In this document: in pieces, positions 1-8,282 of the stretch
Layout of the letters: every line of letters starts with the position of its first letter
Position numbering within the stretch: the first letter of the stretch is position 1
Program-made: the position numbers and the translations under genes
The notes under the pieces: model-generated
Databases searched by the model: none
The model's input: the letters and a program-made list of their open reading frames with translations, nothing else
What the model was told of the DNA's origin: nothing
From: an uncultured Ruminococcus sp.
GTDB lineage: Bacteria > Bacillota > Clostridia > Oscillospirales > Acutalibacteraceae
Reading direction: 5' to 3'
Assembly (NCBI GenBank): GCA_902773035.1
Contig: CACYDB010000179.1
Span: 1 to 27,277 of the forward strand
Length of the DNA stretch: 27,277 bases

Positions 1-3000
1 CTTGAGCCCGTCGAGCTTTTTCTGAAGCTTACGTCCGAGCAGCGTAGCGTTGCCGCCCTCGTCCATCTCGGCTGATACGGCGATATAGGTGCGCTGATTC
101 TCGCGCCTGATCATATCCATCGTGTAGCCGTCCTTCGCCCTGGCGAATTTCGAGAGCCTGTATTCCTTGGTTACGTCCTCACCCTTGGCGTTTTTCGAGG
201 TCGCCTTGATCTTCATTCTCAGGAGATTTTCGTAGGTGAGAGCGCTTGTCTTGTCTACTATATCGACGTCAACGTTCCTGTCGCCGAGCTTCATAGTCAG
301 AGCGTTCTTTTCGGTAGTGGCTTTCTCGGCGATCTGCTGGAAAATCTGAGCCACTGTAAGTCCGTAAGCCGCCGCCTTGTTGCGATCGATTCTGAGCCTG
401 AGCGTGCGGTCAGCCTCGGTAACGCCGTTATCGGCGTTTTTGAGACCGTCAACGCTGTTCATCATCTTCATAACGTCCTCGCTCAGCGAGAGCAGCTTAT
501 CCTTGTCGTCGCCGTAGATGTTGACGGTGACTCCGTCGCTCATAAGCGTGGACATATTGCTCATTCCCGAGGAGCTTACCGATAGCTCCTCGCACTTGAT
601 ATCCTTTGTCTTTTCTTCGATTTGTCTGCGGATATCCCTGTATTCGTTGATGTTCTTGATGTTCTCGTCGGTCAGCACGATGAAGCTAAACGTCGTGTAG
701 TTGTTCACGGCTCCCGAGCCTACGACGCTCGCCATAAGCCCCGTGTTGCCGTCAAGCGCGCCGATTTTCTGAACGCCCTTGATACCCATTATTCTGTCAA
801 CGACCTCGTCAGCGGTCTTATACGCGTCCTCCTTTGAGGTGTCCTTGTCGAGCGTCATAGACAGCTCGAGCTGATTGCCGTCGGTGTCGTCGATCATAAC
901 GATACCCGTCGAGAAGGTCTGCCATACGCAGAGTCCGAGAAGAATTATTGATACGGCTATCGGAAGTATCTTTACCTTGAGGAAGAAGCCGAGGATCCTG
1001 CCGTAGAGATTCTTGATTTTATCGAACCAGTTTTCCTTGCGCGGTCTGATATTTTTAAGCAGGAGAGAGCCGAGCGTCGGCACGACTGTCAGCGCTACAG
1101 CGAGAGAGGCTACGAGAGCGTATGAAATCGTGAACGCAAAGGGGATAAGCAGCTGCGCTATCATACCCGTCGTGTAAACCATCGGCAAGAATACGCAGAT
1201 CGTCGTGACGGTGGAAGCGATGATCGGTCCCGCGACCTGCTTTGTGCCCTGAACCGCGGCTCTCGGGGCGGGAATACCCTTCTGCCTCATACGGAAGATG
1301 TTCTCCATTACGACGACGGAGTTGTCCACGAGCATTCCTATACTTATGCACAGTCCCGCCAGCGACATAACGTTGAGATTTATCTTTGTGAAGTACATTA
1401 TAATAAGCGCGAAAAGTACGCTGAACGGTATACTGAACGCGACTACGAGGGTGGGCTTGAAGGATTTGAGGAAGAGCGCGAGTATGAGTATCGCGAGCGC
1501 CGCTCCGAGCAGGATCGAGCTGAGAACGCTGTTGATGATGATCGCGATGTAATCGCCCTGGTCGATCATCTGGGTGAAGTCGAGTCCCTTGTACTTTTCC
1601 TCAAGCTCCTTGAAGGCTGTTTCCATCTCCGCGGAAACCTCGCTTGTGTTCGCGGTGCTAGCCTTGAAGATTCCGAGCATAACCGCGTCCTTGCCGTTGA
1701 CCTTGCTGTACGCCTCGCCGACATTGTCGATGAGAGTTACGTTGGCGACGTCGCTGACGCGGATCTTGCCCACGCCCTTGATTTTGGTGAGGACGAGGTT
1801 TTTGAGCTGGTCTACGGTTTTGAAGGTCTCGTTGATTTCGATGAGCCACTGGTTAGAGTCTTTGTCCTCGATATAGCCCGCGGGCATTGAGAAGTTCTGA
1901 GCTGATATGAGCTTTGAGAGCGTGTCGAGGGTGAGCAGGGCGTCGATGTTTGAGTTGTCGCGCGCCGCCTCAATCGACTTGTCGAGCTTTTTCTGAGCGG
2001 AGTCGAGCTCCTTTTTAGCTTTGTCGAGCTCCTGCTTGCCCGAGGCAAACTGAGCCTGCGCCGATCCGAAGCCTGCCGCGGCTGAAAGTCCCGCGGATGT
2101 GAGCTTTGACTGCTGCTTGTCGAGCCCCTTCATCTTTTCCTTGAGCTGCTTGACGACCGCCTGCTGAGTTTTGATTTCTATTTCAAGGTTCGCAAGCTCC
2201 GTCTCGATCTGAGGAAGTCTTGTCTTGACCGCAGAGGATACCTTTTTGAGATTGTCGAGGCTGAGCTGTTCGACCTGAGCGCCGTAGCCCGCCGTTTTCA
2301 TCCAGTCGAGGAATTTCTGATATTCCTCGGGATTCGCGAGCGCCTCCTCTATCGAGGAGGGAACGGTCACGCCCTGCATTGAGGCTACGGCGGAAAAGCT
2401 AGTGTTCATTGTCTTTAAGCTCTCGTCGATAGTCTTGTAGGTCTGGGGGAGCTTTGCGTCATTGTACGCCTTTTTCTCAGCCTCGAGCGCGCTCTTTGAG
2501 GCTGAAAGGCTCGTAAGCGTTGACTCGTAAGCCGCCTTTGTCGCCTGAGCCTTGTCTACCTGAGCGGAGCCGTCGGCGAGCTGTTTATTGGTCTTGCTCT
2601 GTTTATCCCTGAGCTTCTTCTCACTGTCGGAGAGCTTTTGCTTTCCGTCGATGATCTTCTGCTTTGCGGACTTTATCTTATCGCTCGCCTCACCCAGCTT
2701 ATCATTTGTCTGAGCGAGTATTTTAGCGTTTACCTTGTCGATTTTTTTCTGACTGAGGCGTATCTCCACGCTGTCCTCGATCAGTCCGTTGGCGGATACG
2801 CTCGCGACTCCGTCCTGCCTTTCGAGGTAGGGCTTGACGGTGTTTTCCGCGAAGTCCGAGAGCTCCTTGATGTCCTTGCCCTCGTAGCTTATATCGGCGT
2901 ACATCGTCGCAACCATATCCATACTGATTTCCAGAATGTTGGGAGTGGAGCAGCCCTCGGGGAGAGTCATCGAGTTGACGGTTTTTGATACGCGCACGAG

Positions 3001-3306
3001 GGCGGAGTTCATATCGGTGTCGTCGGCGAAGCTGAGCATTACCATTCCGTAGTTATTGTTGGAGGTGCTTGTTACCTTTTCAACGCCGCTGAGCGTGCCC
3101 AGTGAGCTCTCCATAGGCTCGACGATGTCGTTCTGAATCTTCTCGGGCGAGGCGCCTATCTCAGTCGTGATGACCGCGAGGTAGGGAAGCTCCAGCTCGG
3201 GCAGGAGGTCGGTACGCATATTTTGCAGACTGACAAATCCGACTACGAGAACCATAATTATGGAGACGATTACGAAGTAAGGTTTTTTTACAAAGAATTT
3301 TGTCAT
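1..3306 (-). CDS. RND-family efflux transporter with coiled-coil insert (3' end off window)
   Basis: Large inner-membrane transporter of the RND (AcrB/SwrC-like) superfamily, expected to export a substrate using the proton gradient. 1102 codons are visible with no stop; the C-terminus lies beyond the left edge. Start ATG at 3306 has AAGGGGA upstream. A first membrane segment is at about residues 10-28, then a very long external loop, then several membrane helices from about residue 580. The fourth-helix motif reads GMLVDNSVVVMEN, with Asp661 kept and the usual second Asp replaced by Asn662. Residues about 182-442 are Lys/Glu/Ala/Gln-rich, low in Gly and Pro, and look like long coiled coil inserted in the first external loop, making that loop about 570 residues instead of about 300 in AcrB. 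It begins 30 bp after the znuB-like gene on the same strand, so it is probably the last gene of the metal operon seen here. Substrate unknown. Confidence 0.88.
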   Translation of the reverse strand, partial: MTKFFVKKPYFVIVSIIMVLVVGFVSLQNMRTDLLPELELPYLAVITTEIGASPEKIQNDIVEPMESSLGTLSGVEKVTSTSNNNYGMVMLSFADDTDMNSALVRVSKTVNSMTLPEGCSTPNILEISMDMVATMYADISYEGKDIKELSDFAENTVKPYLERQDGVASVSANGLIEDSVEIRLSQKKIDKVNAKILAQTNDKLGEASDKIKSAKQKIIDGKQKLSDSEKKLRDKQSKTNKQLADGSAQVDKAQATKAAYESTLTSLSASKSALEAEKKAYNDAKLPQTYKTIDESLKTMNTSFSAVASMQGVTVPSSIEEALANPEEYQKFLDWMKTAGYGAQVEQLSLDNLKKVSSAVKTRLPQIETELANLEIEIKTQQAVVKQLKEKMKGLDKQQSKLTSAGLSAAAGFGSAQAQFASGKQELDKAKKELDSAQKKLDKSIEAARDNSNIDALLTLDTLSKLISAQNFSMPAGYIEDKDSNQWLIEINETFKTVDQLKNLVLTKIKGVGKIRVSDVANVTLIDNVGEAYSKVNGKDAVMLGIFKASTANTSEVSAEMETAFKELEEKYKGLDFTQMIDQGDYIAIIINSVLSSILLGAALAILILALFLKSFKPTLVVAFSIPFSVLFALIIMYFTKINLNVMSLAGLCISIGMLVDNSVVVMENIFRMRQKGIPAPRAAVQGTKQVAGPIIASTVTTICVFLPMVYTTGMIAQLLIPFAFTISYALVASLAVALTVVPTLGSLLLKNIRPRKENWFDKIKNLYGRILGFFLKVKILPIAVSIILLGLCVWQTFSTGIVMIDDTDGNQLELSMTLDKDTSKEDAYKTADEVVDRIMGIKGVQKIGALDGNTGLMASVVGSGAVNNYTTFSFIVLTDENIKNINEYRDIRRQIEEKTKDIKCEELSVSSSGMSNMSTLMSDGVTVNIYGDDKDKLLSLSEDVMKMMNSVDGLKNADNGVTEADRTLRLRIDRNKAAAYGLTVAQIFQQIAEKATTEKNALTMKLGDRNVDVDIVDKTSALTYENLLRMKIKATSKNAKGEDVTKEYRLSKFARAKDGYTMDMIRRENQRTYIAVSAEMDEGGNATLLGRKLQKKLDGLK

Positions 3307-3336
3307 ACAGATTCCCCTTTAAAGTGAGGTGAAGGC

Positions 3337-4191
3337 TTATCGGACGCTCTTTGATGAGAGCTTTCCGATAATCATAAATACGAAGAAAATAACTATATCG
3401 ACCGCGACGATCGTAGCTCCTACGGGAGTTTCGCACGCGACTGACAGCATAATGCCCGTAAGCGAGCAGGCTACGGACAGTACGGCTGAGCAAACCGTTA
3501 CCGACTTGAAGCTCTTGAAAACTCTCATAGCCGACAGCGCGGGGAAGATCACCAGCGCCGAGATAAGCAGTGAGCCTACGAGGTTCATCGCGAGCACGAT
3601 GATGACGGCGATGACCACGGCGATAAGCAGGTTGTAGAGCTTGGAGCGAACGCCTGTCGCCTCGGCGAAGCTTTCGTCAAAGGTGACGGCGAAAATGCGG
3701 TTGTAAAAGATTATGAACACCGCCGCGACTACGACGGATAGAATTATGCACAGCCATACCTCGAGCTGAGAGAGCGTGAGTATCGAGGTCGAGCCGAACA
3801 GCGTTGAGCATACGTCCCCCGAGAGATTTCCCGAGGAGCCGAAAATGTTCATCAGAAGATAGCCCACCGCCAGCGCTCCGACTGAGATCATGGCGATCGA
3901 GGCGTCACCCTTGATTTTTGTATTCTGACCTGTCCTGAGCAGGAGTACGGCGCAGATTATCGTGATCGCGAGCACGAGGGGCATATCGTTGGTGAGCTTT
4001 AGCACGGTCGCTATGGCGATCGCGCCGAACGCTACGTGAGAAAGTCCGTCGCCTATAAACGAGAATCTTTTGAGCACCAGCGTTACTCCGAGAAGTGATG
4101 AGCACAGTGAGATCAGAACGCCTACTATCAGCGCGTACTGTACGAAGGGGTAGCTTAAATAGAGGGCGATTTTGTCGAGAAGCTCTGTCAT
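3337..4191 (-). CDS. znuB: Metal (probably zinc) ABC transporter permease, ZnuB/MntB family
   Basis: Membrane subunit of an ABC-3 family importer for Zn2+ or Mn2+. The 284-residue protein is almost wholly hydrophobic, with about 8-9 helices. It has the family sequence GLSHVAFGAIAIA near residue 50 and the C-terminal run VGSLLISALVIFPALSAM, both typical of ZnuB-like permeases. Its start overlaps the stop of the ATPase gene by 4 bp (ATGA), so the two are translationally coupled. It forms a complete importer with the two preceding genes. Which metal is carried is inferred from the neighbouring Fur/Zur-type regulator and the binding-protein family; manganese cannot be excluded. Confidence 0.9.
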   Translation of the reverse strand: MTELLDKIALYLSYPFVQYALIVGVLISLCSSLLGVTLVLKRFSFIGDGLSHVAFGAIAIATVLKLTNDMPLVLAITIICAVLLLRTGQNTKIKGDASIAMISVGALAVGYLLMNIFGSSGNLSGDVCSTLFGSTSILTLSQLEVWLCIILSVVVAAVFIIFYNRIFAVTFDESFAEATGVRSKLYNLLIAVVIAVIIVLAMNLVGSLLISALVIFPALSAMRVFKSFKSVTVCSAVLSVACSLTGIMLSVACETPVGATIVAVDIVIFFVFMIIGKLSSKSVR

Positions 4192-4889
4192 ACCGCGCCC
4201 TCCTTTCCGAAGCCGAGGGAGGAGTCGCTGAGGTATTCTTCCTTGGTGCCGAAGAATACTGTGTCGCCGATATGCAGAATCTTATCAGCGTATTTCAGCG
4301 CCGCCCGTATGTCGTGCGAAATCATTATTATTGTGGTTTTATCCTTTTTGTTGAGCTCGTCAATGAGGGCGTACATCTCAGCCGTGACCTTGGGGTCAAG
4401 CCCCGCGACAGGCTCGTCGAGCAGGAGTATATCCTTTGTCGCGCATAACGCTCTGGCGAGCAGAACTCTCTGCTGCTGTCCTCCCGAAAGCTCGCGGTAA
4501 CAGCGCTTTTTGAGCTTTGTCAGACGCATTCTTTCTATGTTTTCTAGGGCGAGCTGTTTTTCTTTTTTACTGTAGAACGGTCGGGCTCCCATTTTGTTGA
4601 GACAGCCTGAGAGCACGATTTCCCATACCGACGCCGGAAAGTCCTTCTGAGCGTCAGTCTGCTGAGGAAGATAGCCTACGGCGCTGCGCTTGAGCCCGTC
4701 GCCGAATTCAACTGTTCCCGAGAGCTGCTGTTTGAGCCCGAGGATAGTTTTCATCAGCGTGGTCTTACCCGAGCCGTTCTCGCCGATTATGCACAGGTAG
4801 TCTCCCTTTTCGATTTCAAAGCTCAGCCCGCCGATTATTTCAATACCGTCGTAGCCGAGGCTTAGGTCTTTACATTTGAGCTGAGGCAT
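4188..4889 (-). CDS. znuC: Metal ABC transporter ATP-binding protein, ZnuC family
   Basis: Cytoplasmic ATPase powering the metal importer. The 233-residue length is normal for the family. Visible motifs: Walker A GENGSGKT (residues 36-43), Q-loop around residues 75-77 (LPQQTD), signature LSGGQ (134-138), Walker B ILLLDEP (154-160), and the switch histidine in MISHD near residue 195. It starts 2 bp after the binding-protein stop and overlaps the permease start by 4 bp, so it sits in the middle of a tight operon. No missing catalytic residue was noticed. Zinc specificity is inferred from context. Confidence 0.93.
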   Translation of the reverse strand: MPQLKCKDLSLGYDGIEIIGGLSFEIEKGDYLCIIGENGSGKTTLMKTILGLKQQLSGTVEFGDGLKRSAVGYLPQQTDAQKDFPASVWEIVLSGCLNKMGARPFYSKKEKQLALENIERMRLTKLKKRCYRELSGGQQQRVLLARALCATKDILLLDEPVAGLDPKVTAEMYALIDELNKKDKTTIIMISHDIRAALKYADKILHIGDTVFFGTKEEYLSDSSLGFGKEGAV

Positions 4890-4891
4890 TT

Positions 4892-5839
4892 TTACTCCTT
4901 AAATATCTGCTTGAGAATTTTCAGATTCTTTTCCGTTACCGAAAGATAGGACGCTCCCTTGCTTATCTGCTCGGGAGTCGTTGACTGCATTGAGTCGAGC
5001 GTGAGGATCTTCTGATCCTTTGTCCTTGTGTTTTTGATTATGGTCTCGGCGACCTTGCCGTCCGAGTTGTCGATTTTGAGAATGTACTTTGCGCCCAGCT
5101 TGTCGATCTTTTTGCTGAGAAAGGCGATCGTCTTGAAGCTCGCCTCGGTCTCGGCTGAGCATCCCGCAAAGGCGGCGTAATACTCTATGCCGTAATCCTC
5201 GGTGAGATAGCGGAAGGGGAATCTGTCGCCGAAAATGAGTGTCTTGTTCTTTGCGGCGGCGACAGTCTGAGTGTATTCCTCGTCGAGCTTTATCAGCTTG
5301 TTTACGTAGCTCTGAGCGTTGTGGGAGTAGGTGTTCTTATGCTTGGGGTCGAGCGTTTCGAGCTTTTGCTCGATGAATTTGCACGCGCGTTCCGCGTTTT
5401 TAAGCGAGAGCCATACGTGCTCGTCATACGCGCCGTCGGCTTCACCCTCCATACCCTCTGTGATTTCCTCCTCTTTTATTCTGTCCTTGAGCAAATCCAT
5501 AAGGTTTACGACGATCATATTCTTATTTGTCTTTTCCTCGAGGGCGTCCGTGACCCATTTGTCAGACTCGCCGCCCACGTAGATGAACATATCGCAGGAG
5601 GAGATTTTGACTATATCCTGCGCCGAGGGCTGAAAGCTGTGCATATCAACGCCCGAGTCGAGCAGGAGTGTGAGGTCGATATCGTCGTCGCTGCCGATGA
5701 TATTCTTCGCCCAGTCGTAGACGGGGAATACGGTCGCCACGACCTTGATTTTTCCGTTATCCTTGGTGTTGTCCGCGCATCCGCAGAAAACTGACGCCAG
5801 AACTATTATTGTTATGCACAGCGCTATTATTCTTTTCAT
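4892..5839 (-). CDS. znuA: Metal-binding lipoprotein of ABC importer, ZnuA/TroA family
   Basis: Extracellular solute-binding protein that captures the metal and hands it to the permease. 315 residues; an N-terminal hydrophobic signal ends in FCGC, so lipid attachment at Cys19 or Cys21 is likely. Family metal ligands can be placed at His67 (DMHSFQPS), His140 (DEHVWLS) and Asp281 (LTLDS). The third histidine expected in the FHDAFGYF-type motif is absent: the sequence there is FGDRFPF, with Gly203-Asp204, followed by a Cys/Glu-rich GCSAETEAS (Cys226, Glu229, Glu231). A short acidic stretch (residues 121-138) precedes His140, where zinc-binding relatives often carry a His-rich loop. The preceding regulator stops 5 bp upstream, within this gene's ribosome-binding region. 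Confidence 0.9.
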   Translation of the reverse strand: MKRIIALCITIIVLASVFCGCADNTKDNGKIKVVATVFPVYDWAKNIIGSDDDIDLTLLLDSGVDMHSFQPSAQDIVKISSCDMFIYVGGESDKWVTDALEEKTNKNMIVVNLMDLLKDRIKEEEITEGMEGEADGAYDEHVWLSLKNAERACKFIEQKLETLDPKHKNTYSHNAQSYVNKLIKLDEEYTQTVAAAKNKTLIFGDRFPFRYLTEDYGIEYYAAFAGCSAETEASFKTIAFLSKKIDKLGAKYILKIDNSDGKVAETIIKNTRTKDQKILTLDSMQSTTPEQISKGASYLSVTEKNLKILKQIFKE

Positions 5840-5844
5840 TGATA

Positions 5845-6252
5845 TTATTCTCCCTTGTCCTTCTTATCCTTGCAGTCGCCGCAGATTCCGTAGAGTACGG
5901 TCTCGCCCTTGTCGATTGAGAAATGCTCCTTTTCGCTGAGGTTCTCGACAAGTAAATCGGCGATCTCCTGCTCCATATGATAGGTTTTGCCGCATTCCTT
6001 GCAGCTCAGGTGCAGGTGAGCGCGGCACTCCGCGCAGTCCGTGTACTGATAGACAGCCTCTCTGCCCGCGCCTGAGGCGACGCGTCTGAGCTTGCCCTCC
6101 TCCTCCATATCGGAGAGGTTGCGGTATACGGCGCTTTTGCTTATCTGATTTGCGAGCGCCTCGGCTATCTGACCTGCCGAGATACTCTCGTCAACGTGCT
6201 GCTCAAGGTAAGAGGTCAGTATTTTCCTTTGCTTTGTCATATATTTGGGCAT
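5845..6252 (-). CDS. Fur-family metal-responsive repressor, probably Zur
   Basis: DNA-binding metalloregulator of 135 residues, the usual Fur length. The winged-helix recognition region contains SKSAVYRNLSDMEEEGKLRRV (its core, about residues 38-57, is typical of Fur, Zur and PerR). Metal sites are visible: HLHLSCKEC (His79, His81, Cys84, Cys87) and a C-terminal CGDC (Cys124, Cys127), the structural zinc cysteines; there is an additional Cys73/Cys76 pair. The frame is open upstream to 6393, but the ATG at 6252 has AGAGGA nearby and gives the normal N-terminus, and the promoter and operator lie directly in front of it. First gene of the operon with the metal importer, so it probably represses both itself and zinc uptake. 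The Zur assignment is contextual; PerR or Fur remain possible. Confidence 0.9.
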   Translation of the reverse strand: MPKYMTKQRKILTSYLEQHVDESISAGQIAEALANQISKSAVYRNLSDMEEEGKLRRVASGAGREAVYQYTDCAECRAHLHLSCKECGKTYHMEQEIADLLVENLSEKEHFSIDKGETVLYGICGDCKDKKDKGE

Positions 6253-6268
6253 TATTTTTCCTCTTTTC

Positions 6269-6291
6269 AATTTGCGACTTATTCGCAAATT
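6269..6291 (-). promoter_or_regulatory. Predicted Fur/Zur operator (perfect inverted repeat)
   Basis: Perfect 9-bp arms AATTTGCGA and TCGCAAATT separated by 5 bp (CTTAT on the plus strand). It starts directly downstream of the -10 hexamer and covers the predicted transcription start of the regulator-importer operon, so bound repressor would block initiation. The size and symmetry fit a Fur-family box; the sequence is not the classical Fur, Zur or PerR consensus as I know them. Confidence 0.7.
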
Positions 6292-6320
6292 AGTATACCA
6301 CAGCGCCCGAATGATGTCAA
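6292..6320 (-). promoter_or_regulatory. Sigma-A promoter of the metal operon
   Basis: On the minus strand TTGACA (6320-6315), a 17-bp spacer and TATACT (6297-6292), close to a perfect housekeeping promoter. It is the only strong promoter seen ahead of the regulator, importer and RND genes. Confidence 0.8.
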
Positions 6321-6399
6321 CAGGGGAAGGGGAGAGGGCGGTTTTTTTGCCTGATTCAGAAAAAAACACCAAATCATTCTTACAAAATTGCAAGAAGTA

Positions 6400-6429
6400 T
6401 TGCGTTTTGCACTACTATTGTGATAGAAT
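6400..6429 (+). promoter_or_regulatory. Likely promoter of the sodium symporter gene
   Basis: TTGCGT, an 18-bp spacer and TAGAAT, with TG one base upstream of the -10 (extended -10). It lies 32 bp before the start codon at 6462. It is separate from the divergent metal promoter and its operator. Confidence 0.5.
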
Positions 6430-6461
6430 TACTGTGATTTCGTATACAAAGGAGAGATTCT

Positions 6462-7991
6462 ATGGAAAAAAGGGGTATGTGGAGCTCCCGTCTTACCTTT
6501 ATCCTCGCCGCGATCGGTTCAGCGGTAGGACTCGGTAACGCGTGGAGATTCCCCGGACTTTGCGCCAAGCACGGCGGAGGTACATTTCTTGTAGTTTACC
6601 TCGCGGCTATGCTGGTTATGGGTATTCCGCTTTTGATGACGGAGATCGCGATCGCAAGAAAGTTCCGTAAGGGAGCTATCGAGAGCCTTCGCGGTATCAA
6701 AAAATGCTGGGAGCCTGTCGGATGGGCGGCAACCTCAAACGCTTTTGTGATCGTATGCTACTATGCAGTAGTGTTCGCGTGGGTAATCCTTATGTTCGCG
6801 AACTCGTGGCAGTTCGCGGGTATGACGGGCAAGAACGAGGAAGCCTCAGCGCTGTTCTTTAACCTTACTCAGACGACGGGTCTGATCGAGGGCTGGGAGA
6901 TTCCGTGGGAGGTTCTCGTATGCCTGCTGGTTGCGTGGGGACTTATATTCTTCTGCATCCGCAACGGCGCGAGCTCTGTCGGAAAGGTTGTAAAATTCAC
7001 CGTATTCGCTCCCGTAGCGCTGCTTCTCATTATGGCTGTCAAGGGCTGTACAATGCCCGGCGCCGAGGCAGGCCTGGCTAAGCTCTTTATTCCCGATCCC
7101 GCGGCGCTCGGTGATCCGACGCTCTGGGTTGACGCTATCGGTCAGGTGTTCTACAGTCTGTCGATTATGATGGCGATTATGTTCGCCTACGGCTCATATG
7201 TCGGCGACGACGCCAATGTTGCGGGCGACGCGGTCATCATCGCGTTCTCGGATATGGCTATCAGCGTGCTCTCGGGCGTAGTAATGTTCGCCACAATGGG
7301 CGGCACGGGTATGCTCGACAACATCACCGCGAGCGGTATCGGCACAGCCTTCCTTGTTTATCCGCAGGCTATAGTCAACCTTACGCACATAGGCTGGCTC
7401 AACGCCGTATTCGGAGCTGTTTTCTATCTTATGCTCATCACGCTGGCGATAGACTCCGCGTTCTCGATCGTAGAGGGCGTCTCCGCGGCTATATCGGACA
7501 AATTCCATATCAAGCCCAAGAAGGTCACGATCGCGATTTGTCTTATCGCGGGAGTTATCTCGCTGCTGTTTGTAACGCGCGCGGGACTCGCGTGGCTCGA
7601 TATCGTTGACAACTGGGCTAACAACTTCAACCTCATCATTGTCGGCGTATTTGAGTGCGTGGCTATCGGCTGGACGTTCAGTCTCAGAAAGGTTCTTTCC
7701 GAGATCAACAGAAACACAAAGCGTTTCAGAGCGCCTTACTGGTGGTACTCGATTTCGGTCAAGGTTATTTCACCCGTTTTACTCGCGGGGCTGTTTGTAT
7801 GGAATGTTTACACTCTCTTCCATGACAACGGCGGTACCTACAATCCCGACTATCCCATCTGGGCTCAGATCGCGGCAGGCTGGGCGGTTACGGTTCTCGT
7901 ATTCGCGAGCGGATTTATCGCAAAGCTTGTTGTAAAGCGCAAGAAGAAAAAGGGCTTTGTCGAGGATGAGGTCGTCTGGGAAGATAATTGA
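6462..7991 (+). CDS. Sodium-dependent amino-acid symporter, NSS (LeuT) family
   Basis: Integral membrane protein that couples Na+ entry to uptake of an amino acid or related amine. The 509-residue length is normal. The family hallmark in helix 1 is clear: AAIGSAVGLGNAWRFP at residues 17-31, which includes the unwound sodium and substrate site. About 12 hydrophobic helices follow, ending in a basic tail (KRKKKKG) and an acidic end. The start ATG has AAAGGAGA 7-8 bp upstream. It is a single-gene unit with its own promoter and a strong terminator after the stop. The substrate cannot be read from the sequence; hydrophobic or aromatic amino acids are usual in bacterial members. Confidence 0.93.
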   Translation: MEKRGMWSSRLTFILAAIGSAVGLGNAWRFPGLCAKHGGGTFLVVYLAAMLVMGIPLLMTEIAIARKFRKGAIESLRGIKKCWEPVGWAATSNAFVIVCYYAVVFAWVILMFANSWQFAGMTGKNEEASALFFNLTQTTGLIEGWEIPWEVLVCLLVAWGLIFFCIRNGASSVGKVVKFTVFAPVALLLIMAVKGCTMPGAEAGLAKLFIPDPAALGDPTLWVDAIGQVFYSLSIMMAIMFAYGSYVGDDANVAGDAVIIAFSDMAISVLSGVVMFATMGGTGMLDNITASGIGTAFLVYPQAIVNLTHIGWLNAVFGAVFYLMLITLAIDSAFSIVEGVSAAISDKFHIKPKKVTIAICLIAGVISLLFVTRAGLAWLDIVDNWANNFNLIIVGVFECVAIGWTFSLRKVLSEINRNTKRFRAPYWWYSISVKVISPVLLAGLFVWNVYTLFHDNGGTYNPDYPIWAQIAAGWAVTVLVFASGFIAKLVVKRKKKKGFVEDEVVWEDN

Positions 7992-8001
7992 TTATTCACA
8001 C

Positions 8002-8032
8002 AGCCGGCTCGGAAATTCCGAGCCGGCTTTTT
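8002..8032 (+). terminator. Rho-independent terminator after the symporter gene
   Basis: GC-rich inverted repeat AGCCGGCTCGGAA / TTCCGAGCCGGCT (8002-8014 and 8016-8028) followed by a T run (8028-8032). It sits 10 bp after the stop codon. Confidence 0.9.
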
Positions 8033-8126
8033 CGTATTTTAGGCAGCAATAAATAGGTTTAACGCAATTAAATTTTACGCGCTGAAACGGTAACAAAAAT
8101 TTAGTAAAAATTTATAAAATGAGGTA

Positions 8127-8155
8127 TTGAATAACTGAAAATTGTGTGCTATGAT
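8127..8155 (+). promoter_or_regulatory. Promoter of the sugar ABC importer operon
   Basis: TTGAAT, a 17-bp spacer and TATGAT, preceded by AT-rich sequence in which AAAAATTTA occurs twice (about 8095-8114), resembling an UP element. The predicted start near 8162 leaves a leader of about 120 bases before the binding-protein gene. Confidence 0.6.
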
Positions 8156-8161
8156 AGCAGT

Positions 8162-8282
8162 ATGAGAAGGTTTAAAAATTAGAAGTTTTGAACTGAACCG
8201 GGGGACAAAATTCTTCGGTAAATCTCAGACGAATGTCCGTCGTTAATCGGACAAAAATCTTTAGAAAGAAAAGGTGGAAATC
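8162..8282 (+). promoter_or_regulatory. Leader of the sugar ABC operon with repeated and inverted elements
   Basis: GGACAAAA occurs at 8203-8210 and 8249-8256. Between them TGTCCG (8234-8239) can pair with CGGACA (8248-8253) or, more weakly, with GGACA at 8203-8207. This could be an operator pair or alternative RNA hairpins. No known riboswitch was recognised. Confidence 0.3.

Noticed and set aside
6253..6393. N-terminal extension of the Fur-family gene
   Set aside because: It would cover the operon promoter and operator, and the shorter protein has the normal family length with a ribosome site.
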